A DNA stretch of 64,000 nucleotides from Flaccisagitta enflata (lineage: Eukaryota > Chaetognatha > Sagittoidea > Aphragmophora), in assembly GCA_965153355.1 (NCBI GenBank), contig OZ231126.1:67456001-67520000 (forward strand), written 5' to 3'. The notes beneath the pieces were generated by a model. It searched no databases, was not told where the DNA came from, and worked only from the letters and a program-made list of their open reading frames with translations. Of the stretch, positions 48,846 to 61,768 are shown piece by piece (the stretch's first letter is position 1; each line of letters begins with the position of its first letter). The translations under genes were made by a program, and so were the position numbers.

Positions 48846-49168
48846 TTTTGGGCAGCGACCCCAAAGGGGTCGATGACCTGTGCTTTCACTCATATGGGGA
48901 GTTTTCTCCTTCTCCTCCTCCTCCTCCTCCTCCTTTGCACCTCCCCCAGCCTCCAGGCCCATATCTCAGCCTGGAGGCCCATGTCCCAGCCTCCAGGCCC
49001 AAAACCCAGTCTTGAGGCCCAAATCCCCCCCTCAAGGCTCAAATCCCAACCTCAAGGCCGAGATTCCACTCTCTAGGGATTTTTTGCCCTGCTCCCCCCT
49101 CAACTTTGACCACAACCTACTTAAGCAGGGCACGGGTACCGCTGACCATCTAACGCTTTTGCGACTAT
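48846..49168 (-). repeat. GC-hairpin satellite element E6, reverse orientation
   Basis: Starts GGGCAGCGACCCCAAAGGGG then TCGATGACCTGTGC and ends GCACGGGTACCGCTGACCAT, CTAACGCTTTTGCGACTATT, the complement of the family left end. The array of GGCCC(A)AATCCCAGCCTC units is short. Immediately followed by a tetranucleotide-hairpin element. Confidence 0.78.
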
Positions 49169-49283
49169 TTCACTTGTCGACTCGTGCTCATGGACCAACG
49201 GACGGACGGACGGACGGACCAACGGACAGACCAACGGACAGACGGACAAAGCTTCTTTTAGAGTTGCCTGTCCGCAACTAAAA
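49169..49283 (+). mobile_element. Tetranucleotide-hairpin element, TTGC stem variant
   Basis: CTTGTCGACTCGTGCTCATG, GACGGACGGACGGACC units, AAAGCTTCTTTTAGAG and hairpin TTGCCTGTCCGCAACTAAA. The segment before the microsatellite matches that at 20775, so these two are one subfamily. Confidence 0.75.
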
Positions 49284-49350
49284 AGTGCTGAGGGAGCTGC
49301 TCAGGGTTTCAGTTTCAAGGTTGTTTTACATGACAATTTACGCACGAAGA

Positions 49351-49353
<3 letters not shown>

Positions 49354-49442
<89 letters not shown>
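49354..49442. repeat. (GA)n microsatellite
   Basis: Pure GA run of about 44 units. Confidence 0.95.
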
Positions 49443-49446
<4 letters not shown>

Positions 49447-49781
49447 ACAAAATATGAAAGAAAAAAAAAAAGACAAGAAAAAGAATTCGCATCTGTTTAA
49501 GTTCGACCTGTGATCGAAAAAAGATAACAGGATTCCCAAAATTGAAATTTTTAAAACCAGGTGGGGGTTGAAGATGAAAACATCGAGGGTGGAGTTGTAC
49601 CCGAGAGAGTTCGTTTGACCTGTTAACTTTGTTATGTCTCGTTGCTGTATCGGGACGTTCGTATGTCTGTCCGTTCATCCGTAGTCGGCCAATTTTAAGG
49701 TCACAATCCAACCTTCCTCAAACACCGCCGGGTCTGTCCACCCACGACTCCACCCTTTGCGGCTTTACCTTACCTTTACCA

Positions 49782-50488
<707 letters not shown>

Positions 50489-50549
50489 AAAAAGATAGCA
50501 TTTACCTTGATCATCGGCATTCCGCTTTTGCTTTAAATCCATGGAATCG

Positions 50550-50552
50550 ACG

Positions 50553-50644
<92 letters not shown>
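50550..50644. repeat. (GTT)n microsatellite
   Basis: Pure GTT run of about 32 units. Frames read poly-Cys, poly-Val or, on minus, poly-Asn; no exon support. Confidence 0.95.
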
Positions 50645-50645
<1 letters not shown>

Positions 50646-50859
50646 GGTTTTTCCTCGATCACCTTCGCCGCGGGTGAGTCACCACGAACTTTCTGCGTTT
50701 GAATTAGAAAACAAAATCCAGACACTCAAATAACAAATATCTATTCATTGGAGCGATCAAACACGATTTTAGAATAAACAAGGCCAGCCGCAGCCACGAC
50801 GGCCTTTTTCGCTCAGTGGTCAGGGGCAGTCGCGCAGAGGGTAGCTGAGACATTCAGAA

Positions 50860-51616
50860 TAGTCGCAAAAGCGTTAGATGGTCAGCGGTACCCATGCCCT
50901 GCCTAAGTAGGTTATGGTTGAAGTTGAGGGGGTAGCAGGGCAGCGGCCCCGAAGGAGAGGATGACCTATGCTTTCACACATATGGGGGATTTGTGTATAC
51001 AGTTGAGCATTCCCCCCCCCCCCCTATTTAAACCTATGATATACTGTTTCTTGCTTTGAGGAGAAAAAAATCTTAGATTTTGTAAAGCGATGCGACGCAT
51101 CGCGTGGAAAAAAATCAAAGGCGGGGGGGAGGGGGGGAATAAAATCAAAAGCCGCTCAATTATATACACACCTGTTTTCTCCTCCTCCTCCTTCTCCTCC
51201 TCCATCCCTCCCCCTTAAATCCCAGTCTAGAGGCCCAAATTCCAGTCTGAAGACCCAAATCCGAGTCTTGAGGCCCAAATCCCAGCCTCAAGGCTCAAAT
51301 CCTAGCCTCAAGGCCCAAATCCTAGCCTGGAGGCTAGGGTTTGGGCCTGAAGGCCGGAGTCTGGGCCTCATGGCTGAGATTTGAGCTTCAAGACTGAAAT
51401 CTGGGCCTCCAGGCTAGGATTTAGGCATTGAGGCTAGGATTTGGGCCTTGAGGCTGGAATTTGTGTCTTAAGACTGGAATTTGGGCCTAAAGACTGGAAT
51501 TTGAGGGGGGATGTAGGAGGAGGAGGAGGTTGAGGAGGACGAGGAGGAGGAGAAAATCCCCCATATGTGTGAAAGCATAGGTCATCGACCCCTTTGGGGC
51601 CGCTGCCCAAAAAGGA
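50860..51616 (+). repeat. GC-hairpin satellite element E7
   Basis: AATAGTCGCAAAAGCGTTAG, ATGGTCAGCGGTACCC, GCAGGGCAGCGGCCCCGAAG, then a ~190-bp segment with AAGCGATGCGACGCATCGCG, two arrays of ~20-bp units in opposite register (51225-51330 and 51331-51510), GGAGGAGG, and CATAGGTCATCGACCCCTTT then GGGGCCGCTGCCCAAAAAG. Both hairpin ends are present. Confidence 0.82.
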
Positions 51617-51861
51617 AAGTTATATGCACCGACTGTTGGATACATGGACCAATGGAGAAATCCACATAAAGTCCTTCACCTTTATAATCAGGGGTGTATA
51701 TAGTTCTATGATCTTTGATTATTTTCCCCCCCTGCCTTTGATTTTCGTCCCATTGACGCATCGCGTTGCGTTGAAAATTGAAGGGTTTTCTTGCCCATAT
51801 AGCAATAGAACAGTGTTTTTAAGGTTTATAATAGTGTTTAATTTAAATTTTCTTTTAATCC

Positions 51862-52046
51862 AACCAACCATCCTACCAACCAACCAACCAACCACCATAT
51901 CTGATAACAGTACCTTGACAATCATGACATTGGTGGGGTTAACCCTGGGATCCAACCAACCATCCAACCAACCAACCAACCATCATACATGGTATTAGTA
52001 CCTTGACAATCATGACATTGGTGGGGTTATCCCCGGGATCCAACCA
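51862..52046. repeat. ~90-bp tandem duplication with (CCAA) units
   Basis: AGTACCTTGACAATCATGAC then ATTGGTGGGGTTA and GGGATCCAACCAAC appear twice in tandem (51910 and 51990), each preceded by AACCAACC units. Confidence 0.85.
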
Positions 52047-52079
52047 ACTGTCTCTCGAACGCTCAGGTTTAAACGACGA

Positions 52080-53215
52080 TAGACGAGCTCGGAAAGACAT
52101 GATATTTCACCAAGGATGACGAGTGACGATAAGAATTTTTACTCAAAATGACAAATGACAATATAGCTTTTTACTTAAGTTGACGAAAGATGGTAATACT
52201 TTCACCAAAGATGACAAATGCCGATAAATCTTTTTACTTAGGCCTTGTAGGAGGACAAAGGTCGATAAAACTTTCCACTTAAGATTACGAATGACGATGA
52301 AACTTTTCTCGGGGAATTTGAAGAAAAAAAAATAACATTTCAACCGCAAAGAAAGAATTCTTTCGGGCATTCTTTCTCGCTCTTTAATATTAGAATTGGG
52401 AGATTTGAATCATTTCCGTCAAAGATACAAAAATGTGGATTTTTAATTTTTAATCGGATCTTTAATCGGATTTCGACCAAAAAATAGAATAAAAAAAATA
52501 ATTGGTTTGAACTTCGTTTTGGGTGGCAGAGGGAATATTTCGAGTCAACCCCAGATCAAACCGTTTTATATCACATACAGAAATTGTCTCATTCAAATCG
52601 AGCCACTTTTAGTTCAAATCGGAGCTTATTTCCTTTTAATACAGAACATTGTAAATTTGAATTTGAATTGAAATTTTCCGGTCGTGTAGTTGATTCGTTG
52701 AAAGGTGTGGCTTCGTGTTGATTTCCGAAAAAAGCACCAAAAGACTAATAAAGTAATTTAACTAGACAATTAGATCTTGATGAAGTTGATGAGAGGAAAT
52801 TCAGATTTCCTCAATCGTAAAATATGCGGAGGAGGAGTAAAACTGGTTCTGTAATGCAGTCTCGCATTTCTACGAGAGAATGTTTGAATCACCTTTGAAG
52901 GTTGGGCTGCAGTGAGTCAGTGTCATGTGGGATGAAACGCCGGGAAATTCTGCAAATCAGATTCCCGGGTTTCCGAAATTTTTCGGTTTATAACTGTGAC
53001 TGTTTGGTTTTTGTAACTCTGTAAGAGTGAGCAACTGAGCATCAGCTTAGAATGCATCAACCTTGCAGTGGCTGTCGGAAAATGAACCAATCTCTTTGAA
53101 ATGAAGAGTCACCTGAATGATTGGATAAAAAGTGCGCTGGTCTAATCCGTCTTTCAACAATGAGACTGTCATGTCATGTCATGTCATGTCAAGTCTCGCC
53201 TCGCCCCAAAAGTGT
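52080..53215. other. Longest largely unique stretch; no supported gene
   Basis: Apart from degenerate GATGACGA units at 52100-52300 and TCATG units at 53170-53190, no repeat family or splice-supported frame is seen in ~1.1 kb. It may be intron or intergenic DNA between the minus-strand gene regions. Confidence 0.45.
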
Positions 53216-53373
53216 AATTATAATTATCAAGATAATAAGTAACGCCTGTCATTGTTTCGCTTGTTCGCTTGAAAATGGTAGTAATGGCCATTGAATATTT
53301 CCCAACTGAGGCCAATGGATGATAAAAGCCCTTGGTTTTGCTTCATTCCCACTTTCCACGATTTTAACGAAAC

Positions 53374-53537
<164 letters not shown>

Positions 53538-53778
53538 GCGCACACCTTGATGTGGTTTTTCCTTGGTGGCGGTGTAGGATTTTGATTGATTTCTTTTCCT
53601 TGATTGGAAACGAAAAATTCGGGTCGGTCCAACACAGAAATCGGCACAAAATCGCCACTGCAGAAATTCGAGCCAAAACAGAGACCGACAAATCAAACGC
53701 TTGTATGTAATGATTTTCTGTCGGTTAGACTATCTGTTTTTTCTGTCTATGTCTCTGTCTTTCTGTCTCTCATATTTG

Positions 53779-53883
<105 letters not shown>

Positions 53884-53887
53884 TTAC

Positions 53888-54312
53888 CTATCCATGGAAA
53901 TAGCCAATGTTGTCGAAAGGCGTTTCAGTTTTTGCGGCAGATGGGGAGAAGACGCGCGACCGCCAACCACCACTTTTCCACCGTCTCCTCCTCTGCCTCC
54001 CCTTCCTCCTCCTCCTCCTCCTCCTCCTCCTCCTCCTCCTCCTCCTCCTCCTCTTGTTTCTCCTCTGCATCTTGTATCCAACACGAGAGGAAGGGACGTA
54101 GACTCTTGAACTTTCAAGCCATTACTATTTCCGTTGTTTGGTCTGCTCATTGAATTTTCCATTGGTCTGTCCGTCGGTCTGTAATCATTTCCATTTGTTT
54201 TTCCCAAAGAAACAAAAAGCGGGTTGTGGGCGTAAGATGGATCAGGTTCGAAGATAGGGTTTGACGAAAAAAAGTCGTTGTCGTTGTCGTTGTCGTTGTT
54301 GTTGTTGTTGTT

Positions 54313-54347
<35 letters not shown>

Positions 54348-54382
54348 TGTTGTTGTGGTTGTGGTTGTGGTTGTGGTTGTGG

Positions 54383-54455
<73 letters not shown>

Positions 54456-55527
54456 CGTTGTCGTTGCTGCTGTTGTTGTCGTTGTCGTTGCTGCTGTTGT
54501 TGTTGCTGTTGTTGTTGTTGTTGTTGTTGTGGCTGCTGTTGTTGTTGTTGTTGTTGTCGTCGTCGTCTTCTCTGTCATTCTTGATATCAATAATGGACGG
54601 TGCTGGGAAAACGAAGTTGTAAACAGTTTTGTCCTTGGAAGGATCAATGATCACGCTCAGACGATTTCTCCGCACCGCTTCCAACGAATCCGGAGATAAC
54701 TCCGGTGGCGATATGGCAGAAGTCGGAGCGGATGATGCCCCAGATGACGCTGCAGATGACGCTACAGATGAAACAGTTGGTGGCGCGGAAAACCGATAAG
54801 CGGATTTATCCATCGTCTTAGAAGGTGATAAACCTTTCGTCTTCAACTCACCACCGGAAACGACCACTACTACCGATGATGCTCCGGATTTAGTTACAGA
54901 CGCTGAAAGTGCTACAGATGATTGCTGCCGCTCGTTAGATGACGCGAAAACGGATGACGATGGCGCTACAGATGGAAGATTATCGTCATTCGTGAATTCT
55001 GATGATTCGTCATTGGCAAAAGTTGGATTCACGGAAGTTGACGCCAACAAGGTTGTCATTGACACTTCAGGTTGATCTCCATCTTCATCTTCAGTCAGCG
55101 TGGCGTGTGAAGCAAAGGCTACAGCTGATGATGATGACTCATGAGATGATGTTGACATGGTTGTTGTTGTTGACACTGCCGATTGATATCCACCATCTGT
55201 CAGCGTGGCGTGTGAAGCGAGTGATACAGATGATGGCTTTTGTGTAGTCGCGTATGCATCCCGCGAAGTGACAAAATATGACGATTCGGGCGGTGTACGG
55301 TTGAACAGTTGTTCGTTGACGCGTTGGGAGATGACGGACTGAACACCAACAGCTGCATCAGAAGCGTCCAAGAAGTTTCCAGTAGATTGTTGACCAACAA
55401 CTGTTTCATCGACGTCGCTATGAATCACTTGGTCGGCTTCGTCGGCTTCGTCGACTTGGTCAGCTTTACATTCTCCCTCGGCGAGTTCCGGAAGTGATGC
55501 TTTGACAGATAAGGATTCATCGGTTGA
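53888..55527 (-). CDS. Large exon of a Ser-rich, Asn/Asp/Gly-run protein (gene B)
   Basis: An open minus frame of >540 codons ends at a strong donor, GATAG|GTAAGG (GT at 53887-53886). In order: acidic start (ECKADQVDEADEADQVIHSD), paired repeats SVSLASHATLTDGGYQSAVS and AVAFASHATLTEDEDGDQPE, Ser/Val-rich middle, PPELSPDSLEAVRRNRLSVI, an Asn/Asp run (~54262-54570, mostly GTT units on plus), FEPDPSYAHNPLFVSLGKTN, and a Gly run (~54000-54055) before VVVGGRASSPHLPQKLKRLS. VVVG..SSP recalls the VVVGRPSSPKSF segments of gene A, and both share CAGATGACGC-type DNA repeats. Low-complexity, probably disordered; no enzyme domain. The frame runs back into a mobile element, so the 5' limit is uncertain. 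Confidence 0.72.
54258..54566. repeat. (GTT)n/(GTC)n tract inside gene B exon
   Basis: Trinucleotide repeat coding for Asn and Asp on the minus strand. It keeps frame by unit size. The plus-strand poly-Cys, poly-Leu and poly-Val frames are shadows. Confidence 0.93.
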
Positions 55528-55797
55528 AGGGCGTGTTTCTTGTGACGACCAAAAACGCGTTTGTTCCCGTGAAACGCGATAACAGCGTGAACACATATTC
55601 AAGTATTTCAACTGTCCCATGGGGGAGTGAGCGAAGTGAGTGAGCGAGCCCGTGAACGGAGTGAGCGAGCGTAGTGAGCGTAGCGAAGCGGAGCGCTGCG
55701 GAGCGAGTGAGCGGAGTGAGCGGTGCAAGTGAACGAACATAGCGAGCGACAGAGTGGCCCTTTCAAAACGCGATCGTCTTTGACTAGAAACGCCCCT
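55527..55797 (+). mobile_element. 270-bp GGGCGTGTTTC element within gene B
   Basis: GGGCGTGTTTCTTGTGACG to CTAGAAACGCCCC, with GAACACATATTCAAG, GAGCGAAGTGAGTGAGCGAG and GAACGAACATAGCGAGCG. It separates two coding-like segments of gene B that lie in different frames. Its own open frames (HRSLRSLAPQRSASLRSL on minus) are repeat translations. Confidence 0.82.
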
Positions 55798-55853
55798 TTA
55801 GTGTTGAAAGATGCGGAGGAAACAGAGGCGTAGGCTCCAATAACCGCTGCTTC
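55798..55853 (-). CDS. Gene B segment upstream of the element
   Basis: The acceptor CTATCTCTCGCTTTTCAG (AG at 55855-55854) is followed by GAAGCAGCGG..., coding EAAVIGAYASVSSASFNTK up to the element boundary. The Ser-rich composition matches the downstream segment, but its frame differs by two positions. Either the element interrupts one exon and shifts frame, or an unseen splice joins them. Confidence 0.45.
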
Positions 55854-55994
55854 CTGAAAAGCGAGAGATAGGATCATGAAATTATTCAAGGACACGCGTT
55901 CAGCTGGATGCATTCGAACGCTAAACAACCACGTAACGAAATGGCGATTCATTACAAAAAGTATTGATGTAAGAGAGCCGTATTCTTTGTTTTT

Positions 55995-56542
55995 AGATGC
56001 GTCCGTCAGGAACGCATCTCTATAAGAGGGTCTGTCCTTTGGTCCGTCGGTCCGTCGGTCCGTCCGTCCGTCCGTCCGTATGTCCTTTACGCAAGTGCAA
56101 AAACCGCGTTTAACAGCTGTTTTTGGCCACGGTGAGATCTTAGACTGAAACAAATGATCATCTAACCAACATGATCGTCCATCTGTCTCTCCATATATGT
56201 CACATGATCAATACACGCCGAGAAACGGCCCGGACGCATCGTTGCCCGGTCGGGCTTGTTTAAACAAGGCTGATCGGGCAAAGATGCGTCCGGGCTGTGT
56301 CTCTGTGTGTATTGAACATGTCCAACTTTCATACATGGACAAACAGACAGATGAAACGACAAGGATGCCTTCAAAACATGTTTGTCGATCATTTGATTCA
56401 GTATAGGATCTCATCGTGGCCAAAAACAACCGAGGAACGCGATTTTGGCACTTGTGTAACAGACGGACATACCGACGGACCGACGGACGGACGGACGGAC
56501 AAACCCTCGTATAGAGATGCGTTCCTGACGGACGCATCTAAA
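55995..56542. mobile_element. Head-to-head pair of hairpin elements, GATGCG variant
   Basis: Two ~270-bp copies in opposite orientation meet at TTGTTTAAACAAGG (56258-56271). Each outer end is the hairpin end (TTTAGATGCGTCCGTCAGGA on the left, TTCCTGACGGACGCATCTAA on the right) with a GTCC/GACG run next to it. The arms (ACACGCCGAGAAACGGCCCG, GGACGCATCGTTGCCCG and so on) are similar but not identical. Confidence 0.85.
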
Positions 56543-56741
56543 AGCCAGGCCAGATACACGGCTACCCAAGTCGCGTGCTGGTAGGCAGGGGAAGTGATGA
56601 AATAGACCAACCAAGCTGTTGGGGAGGAGAAGTAACCTCAAAACTGCCCGTAAGTGCCAAAAAAGTAAAATGTCACCGACGGACGGACGGACAGACCGAG
56701 GGACAGAGCGGGTTGTGGGGCCGCCTGCACGCGACTAAAAA
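56543..56741 (+). mobile_element. Tetranucleotide-hairpin element, GTCGC type
   Basis: AGGCCAGATACACGGCTACC, GTGCTGGTAGGCAGGGG, AACTGCCCGTAAGTGCCAAA, four GACG units, GCGGGTTGTGGGGCCGCCTG then CACGCGACTAAAAA. It directly follows the head-to-head pair. A further 5' block lies at 56808-56940 without a hairpin end. Confidence 0.78.
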
Positions 56742-57164
56742 TTCCCTTCTCTAACTAAGTGTAAATTTTCTGGGTTTTTCCCTTTTTGGTTTTTAAAAAT
56801 TTGCTTTGTCCGGCTACCGAAGTTGCGCGCGGGAGGGAAGGTGCGGGTGATAAAAAAGGCTAACCCAGGGTTTAGGCAGGAGCAGAAATGCTGAAACCAC
56901 CCAAAAACGCCGAAAAAGCAAAGTGTTACGGGTGTATGGCCAATTTTACCCAAAGATGCATGAAACGTCAACTAGTCTGACTTTTTTGTAACCTTATGTT
57001 CTGGAAGATGTTCACGGTTATTGCTGAAGCATTGGTTAGCAAGTCTTGAGCAATGATCGTGAACATCCTCCAGTTTTGAATTAGAATGCATTGAAAATAC
57101 GGCAAATGCTGTCGTGCTTGAAGCTGTGAATTCTCCCATACACCGATGCCGACGGACGTACAAG

Positions 57165-57290
57165 TATTACATTTGCAAATGGGTTTGCGGACTTGAAAGA
57201 GTGGCTTGAAAAACGAATCGGTCAAGGACAATAAGATAAGCGCATAGGACAATTGGAAGAAGAGCTGCAATATAGAGCAGTTATAAACTC
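57165..57290 (+). pseudogene. Coding-like segment, copy 1 (shifted, with stops)
   Basis: Contains sense codons for NGFADLKEWLEKRIGQGQ, then TAA, then DKRIGQLEEELQYRAVINS before TAG. It matches 58505-58638 closely but lacks one base near the start (TTTGCAAATGGG against TTTGTCAAATGGG). See the separate finding. Confidence 0.45.
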
Positions 57291-57336
57291 ATAGAGAGCT
57301 CCAAAGGCTCTTATCTTAAGTAAGATAGGGGTTGAG

Positions 57337-57852
<516 letters not shown>

Positions 57853-58059
57853 GGGTTGAGTAGTAATGTTGTCCAACTTTCATAGAGTCGCGTGCACGCG
57901 ACTAAGAACGGATTTCCTTCACAATACAGTATTTAATGTGTCCTTACGTGTCCTCACGTGTCTTATAAAGAGACCTGCAATGACTCAAAGACGTCAGCTT
58001 CTTCGAGGAATTGACGGGAAATTCGACGGACGAAACTCGAATGCAAAAAACTTCGACGA

Positions 58060-58195
58060 GTTTGTTGAGGGCCGGCATCCTGACGAGGATGCTGAGGGCC
58101 GGCATCCTGATGTGAGTGTTGAGGGCCGGCATCTTGACGAGAATGCTGAGGGCCGGTGTCCTCACGAGAATGCTGAATGTCAACGTCCTCATCAC
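58060..58195. repeat. 27-bp minisatellite (GAGGGCCGGCATCCTGACGA), ~4 copies
   Basis: Units GCTGAGGGCCGGCATCCTGA with 27-bp spacing keep a plus frame open as EGRHPDEDA repeats (57960-58219). It may be a coding repeat of the same gene as 58427-58690, but no donor is clear. Confidence 0.65.
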
Positions 58196-58257
58196 CACCA
58201 GCTGGCGAATACATCGTAATTTGAGACCTTGAAAAATGAGGACACCAAATGTTTAGT

Positions 58258-58406
<149 letters not shown>

Positions 58407-58426
58407 TTTGTTTTTTTTTTCTCCAG

Positions 58427-58690
58427 TATTTGAAGGCTGTTGAATGTGATTTTGTCAAAGAAGGCAATCATATATTTTTCTTTTTTTATTTATCCGAATA
58501 TCTACAAATATTACATTTGTCAAATGGGTTTGAGGACTTAAAAGATTGGCTTGAAAAACGAATCGGTCAAGGACAATAAGATAAGCGCAAAGGACAATTG
58601 GAAGAAGAGCTGCAAAATAGAGCAGTTATAAAGTCACAACCGCCGAGTGATCTCAGCAGTGAGAAAATCGACCAAAATGTGGGTCTCTTG
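58427..58690 (+). pseudogene. Coding-like exon with in-frame TAA
   Basis: A strong acceptor TTTTTTTTTTCTCCAG is followed by YLKAVECDFVKEGNHI, later SNGFEDLKDWLEKRIGQGQ, a TAA, and in the same frame DKRKGQLEEELQNRAVIKSQ and PPSDLSSEKIDQNVGLLS before TGA. The part after TAA looks as protein-like as the part before. Either translation ends at the TAA, or this is a decayed copy. The same TAA is present at 57240. No family recognised. Confidence 0.4.
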
Positions 58691-58872
58691 AGTTGATATT
58701 TGATATAACATGAATTGTGATCGTCGTAATTATCACTGAGACGGTTGTTTTACGAGATTGTCGTTACAGTCATGAAGATAGGTGTGGCAGTGGGCGTGTG
58801 GTTAAGATCGTCATTGTGATCAGGGTCTACACGCGCACGTTGAATACAATGTGAAGATTACGGAGAAGGTAT

Positions 58873-58896
58873 AGTACCCCCCCCCCCCCCCCCCCT
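58873..58896. repeat. C homopolymer run (~23)
   Basis: Uninterrupted C run, likely unstable and error-prone in sequencing. Confidence 0.9.
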
Positions 58897-59335
58897 TGCA
58901 GCTCTTGTCGCCATAGCCACATGGTCGTGTATTGTATCATTCAACAGGTTATCTCAATACAACAGGCGTCTACTTACCCGCGTTTCACTAAACTGCTTTG
59001 ACTTTCATGATGGCAAAATTACTGACAATTTTTTCATTTTTCCATCGGATATCACATTTGCTTCATTTGCTCATTGATTCATTGATTAATTTATTGATTC
59101 ATTCATTCATTGAAGACCGCCAACAATATCAATACCTTCAATCAGATCTATCATCTGAAAAAAAATCAGGCAGTTGTTTATTACATGTGGTCTGACAGAC
59201 AGACTAAAAGACCAATAGACAGCCGGTAAACATGACATCTCTTGGACCTAGATGTGCTTGCGGGTGGGCCAAAAATTTGCAGTAATGATGAGAAACACTT
59301 TCCATTTGTTTTTCAAACACCAGAATGCCAGACAA

Positions 59336-59412
59336 GTACAGTGGAAACCTGATTCAATGACCCTGAAGGGACTAGGGATTTTTGGTCGTTGAATCCGAAT
59401 GTTGTTAAATAG
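59336..59412. mobile_element. Truncated TA-flanked element end
   Basis: TACAGTGGAAACCTGATTCA then ATGACC, with an inner complement GGTCGTTGAATC, resembles the CAGTGGAACC end of the 62049 element. No second terminus found. Confidence 0.4.
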
Positions 59413-59635
59413 AATTTCTAATTTTCTTCTAATGATCTAAACCATTTATTTCATAAGTAAACAACCAAGGTATCAGTGTCCAATCAGTTGTTATAGTCAT
59501 TATTCAAGCATTTGTGCAAATGGTCAACAGACATACAGACAAAAAAACATACAGACAGACAGAGCTACAAACAAATAGAAAAAAAGACAGACAGAAAGAC
59601 AAATTGACAAATAAACAAAAAGAAAAATAAATCTA

Positions 59636-60229
59636 CTATCTAGAGCATAAGTATGTAGACAAGCGATTATAACAATAACTCTGCTTAGAATAAAAATCTA
59701 GATGAAAATCAGTGAGATTCTGAAACTACTTTGAATTTCTGACCAAATGCCGCAAACCGCATCTGTCTAGCTCAAGCTGTTTAGAAATGACAAGCAAAAC
59801 AAGATTGATAACCCAAATGAAAAATGACAAAAATATCGCATCTAGATTTCTGCTCTTCTATTAAAGTCATTCTTTAAATAGATTGAAAATTTTTTAATCT
59901 AATTTCCCATCCCTGCTACAACACCAAACACTTGTTACATTTTCCTGCCTGATTCCAGCCCTATTCAATCATTGTGGTTGAAAATAAAGCTTGAGGAGCA
60001 CATAGAATTTACTGACATAAACAATCTTAAAAAATTTTCAAGGAGGTGAAAGTCATAATGCATTTATACATTAAACTTATTTGGAAATATTTAAAAACCC
60101 ATATTCAAAGAGCTACTGTCATTTAAAAATGTGAAACTACATAAATAACAGTTTTGAGAGGTTTTTAAAGATCATTTTTGAATAAACTAGTCAACTAGTA
60201 TACTGTCTACATACTTTTGCTCTAGATAG
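59636..60229. mobile_element. Foldback element with TA target duplication (TIR CTATCTAGAGCAWAAGTATG)
   Basis: CTATCTAGAGCATAAGTATG then TAGACA on the left is the complement of the right end TGTCTACATACTTTTGCTCT then AGATAG. TA flanks both ends (59634-59635, 60230-60231). Inside is TCAAGCTGTTTAGAAATGAC, a version of the shared core motif. The TIR resembles that of the 63079 element. Confidence 0.82.
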
Positions 60230-60231
60230 TA

Positions 60232-61610
60232 CCCTTGTAAACACTCATAACTATGGCAAAAAAAAAAAAGCGAACAGTTACTTCTTTTGCTTATAAATCC
60301 TTTGAAAATACACCCAGTGTGCTGAAATTTTTACTTTTTGGTATCATTAAGCATCACTCAAAAAATCGATGTCCTGCTCTAAATAGTTCAGGAATTATAG
60401 ATTTTTTAAAAGTGCTTGTCCAATGATCAGAAATTCAATGTACACACAAGAGTTTTCAAAGAATGAATAAACAAAATTGAAAAAACCGCACTAAATTTTG
60501 ATGAAATTTGAAGTGGAAATAGACGACATTGTTAGCAGGCTTTGGTAAAAATATCAAAACGAAACTCCGATTATTTTAGCAGAAACAGCAAATTTTCCAA
60601 AACTTTTTTATGGGTTTAAGAATGAAGTTAATGAAGATGAAACCTGAAATATAAAGTAATGCTATGGCCATAGTTTTTTACCGATTATCATAATTTTTTA
60701 ACTGGTAACTTTTGTGCATATGAGTGAAGTAACACAATTTTTTGCGAGACCACAGACCGCCGGTTAAAAAGACTGGAAAATATCGTCATTTTGTTTTAAA
60801 CATGCGACCCTTGACCCTTGATACTAGTCAACAGTATCTAAGCTTAGACTAGAGTCCATAGTTTGAGTGTATGTCTCACCTAAAGCCCTTACAGGCCAAG
60901 GCTTTTCATGACTTAAAAAATGTGTAAAAACTGTTGTTTCCCAAATTTAATCAAGGAACAGGTCACTAAACAGCGTGGATTTTTGAACAAATTTCCCAGA
61001 TAAATCCTACTGGTGTTTCATATCCATGACTGATAGGTGGTGGTATTTTCTATGTAATCGGAACACCTTAACATGCCATAAATGAACAAAAGTACAATAG
61101 CCCTAAACTCGACTCATCTGTGTCTCCCCTGGTGTATTGAAATGGCTAAAATTGCTTGTCTGAGTGGTAGTAGTATGTATTTTGCTAGCCTTGAGTAAGT
61201 TTTCTTTGGTTCCATGGCAAACGGATTTGGCATTTTATGGAAAAAACCCAAATAGCGTCAATACTATGATTCTGACTGTTGACTTCACCCTTTAAAAGGT
61301 AAGGTTGAAGATAAAAAGAATGTAAAAATGCCTATTTCTGCCATATTAATCTATGCTTAGGCTATTGATGACATTTCAATTCACTGGATGTAATGATTTT
61401 GACCTATCTCACTTATTTTTGAAGGTTTTTGCTATGTAAATCATGTCAAAGTGTCATTACATTTTTTTCTTATAAGAGACATGAGCCTGAGATTTGCCAA
61501 AATTTTAAGAACAAAATAAGAGAATGCCCAGGCTGAGATTCAGTTTTGAAAATGTTTTAGGGAAATCACTTTAAGAATCGTAATAAAATAAATGATAATT
61601 ATTCAAATTT
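60232..61610. other. AT-rich unique spacer; no gene seen
   Basis: About 1.4 kb without microsatellites, splice-supported frames or recognised repeat ends, apart from a TAACTATGGCAAAA fragment at 60248. Confidence 0.5.
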
Positions 61611-61611
61611 T

Positions 61612-61768
61612 TAGTCGCGTGCACGCAACTCTGATGGTCTGTCACACTTTTACTTTTTTTATCAATTTTATTTTTTTTAGTCATTTAAAGTCATTTAAGA
61701 GTATAGTGATTCTAAGTAATTCTAAGTAATTCTAAGTCATTCTAAGTCAATCTGTAAGTCTCGCAAAT
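61612..61768 (-). mobile_element. Hairpin-family element with AAGTCATT array (copy 2)
   Basis: TTTTTAGTCGCGTGCACGCA, GGTCTGTCACACTTTTACTT, TTATCAATTTTATTTT, AAGTCATTT/AAGTAATTC units and CTGTAAGTCTCGCA. It lacks the GGTC run of copy 1 (21963-22200). Confidence 0.75.

Noticed and set aside
54258-54640. Plus-strand poly-Cys and poly-Leu proteins
   Set aside because: They are shadows of the Asn/Asp repeat in the minus-strand exon B.
53888-55740. N-terminal 80 residues (HRSLRSLAPQRSASLRSL type) as part of gene B protein
   Set aside because: This part is the translation of the 270-bp mobile element and appears as similar frames at its other copies.
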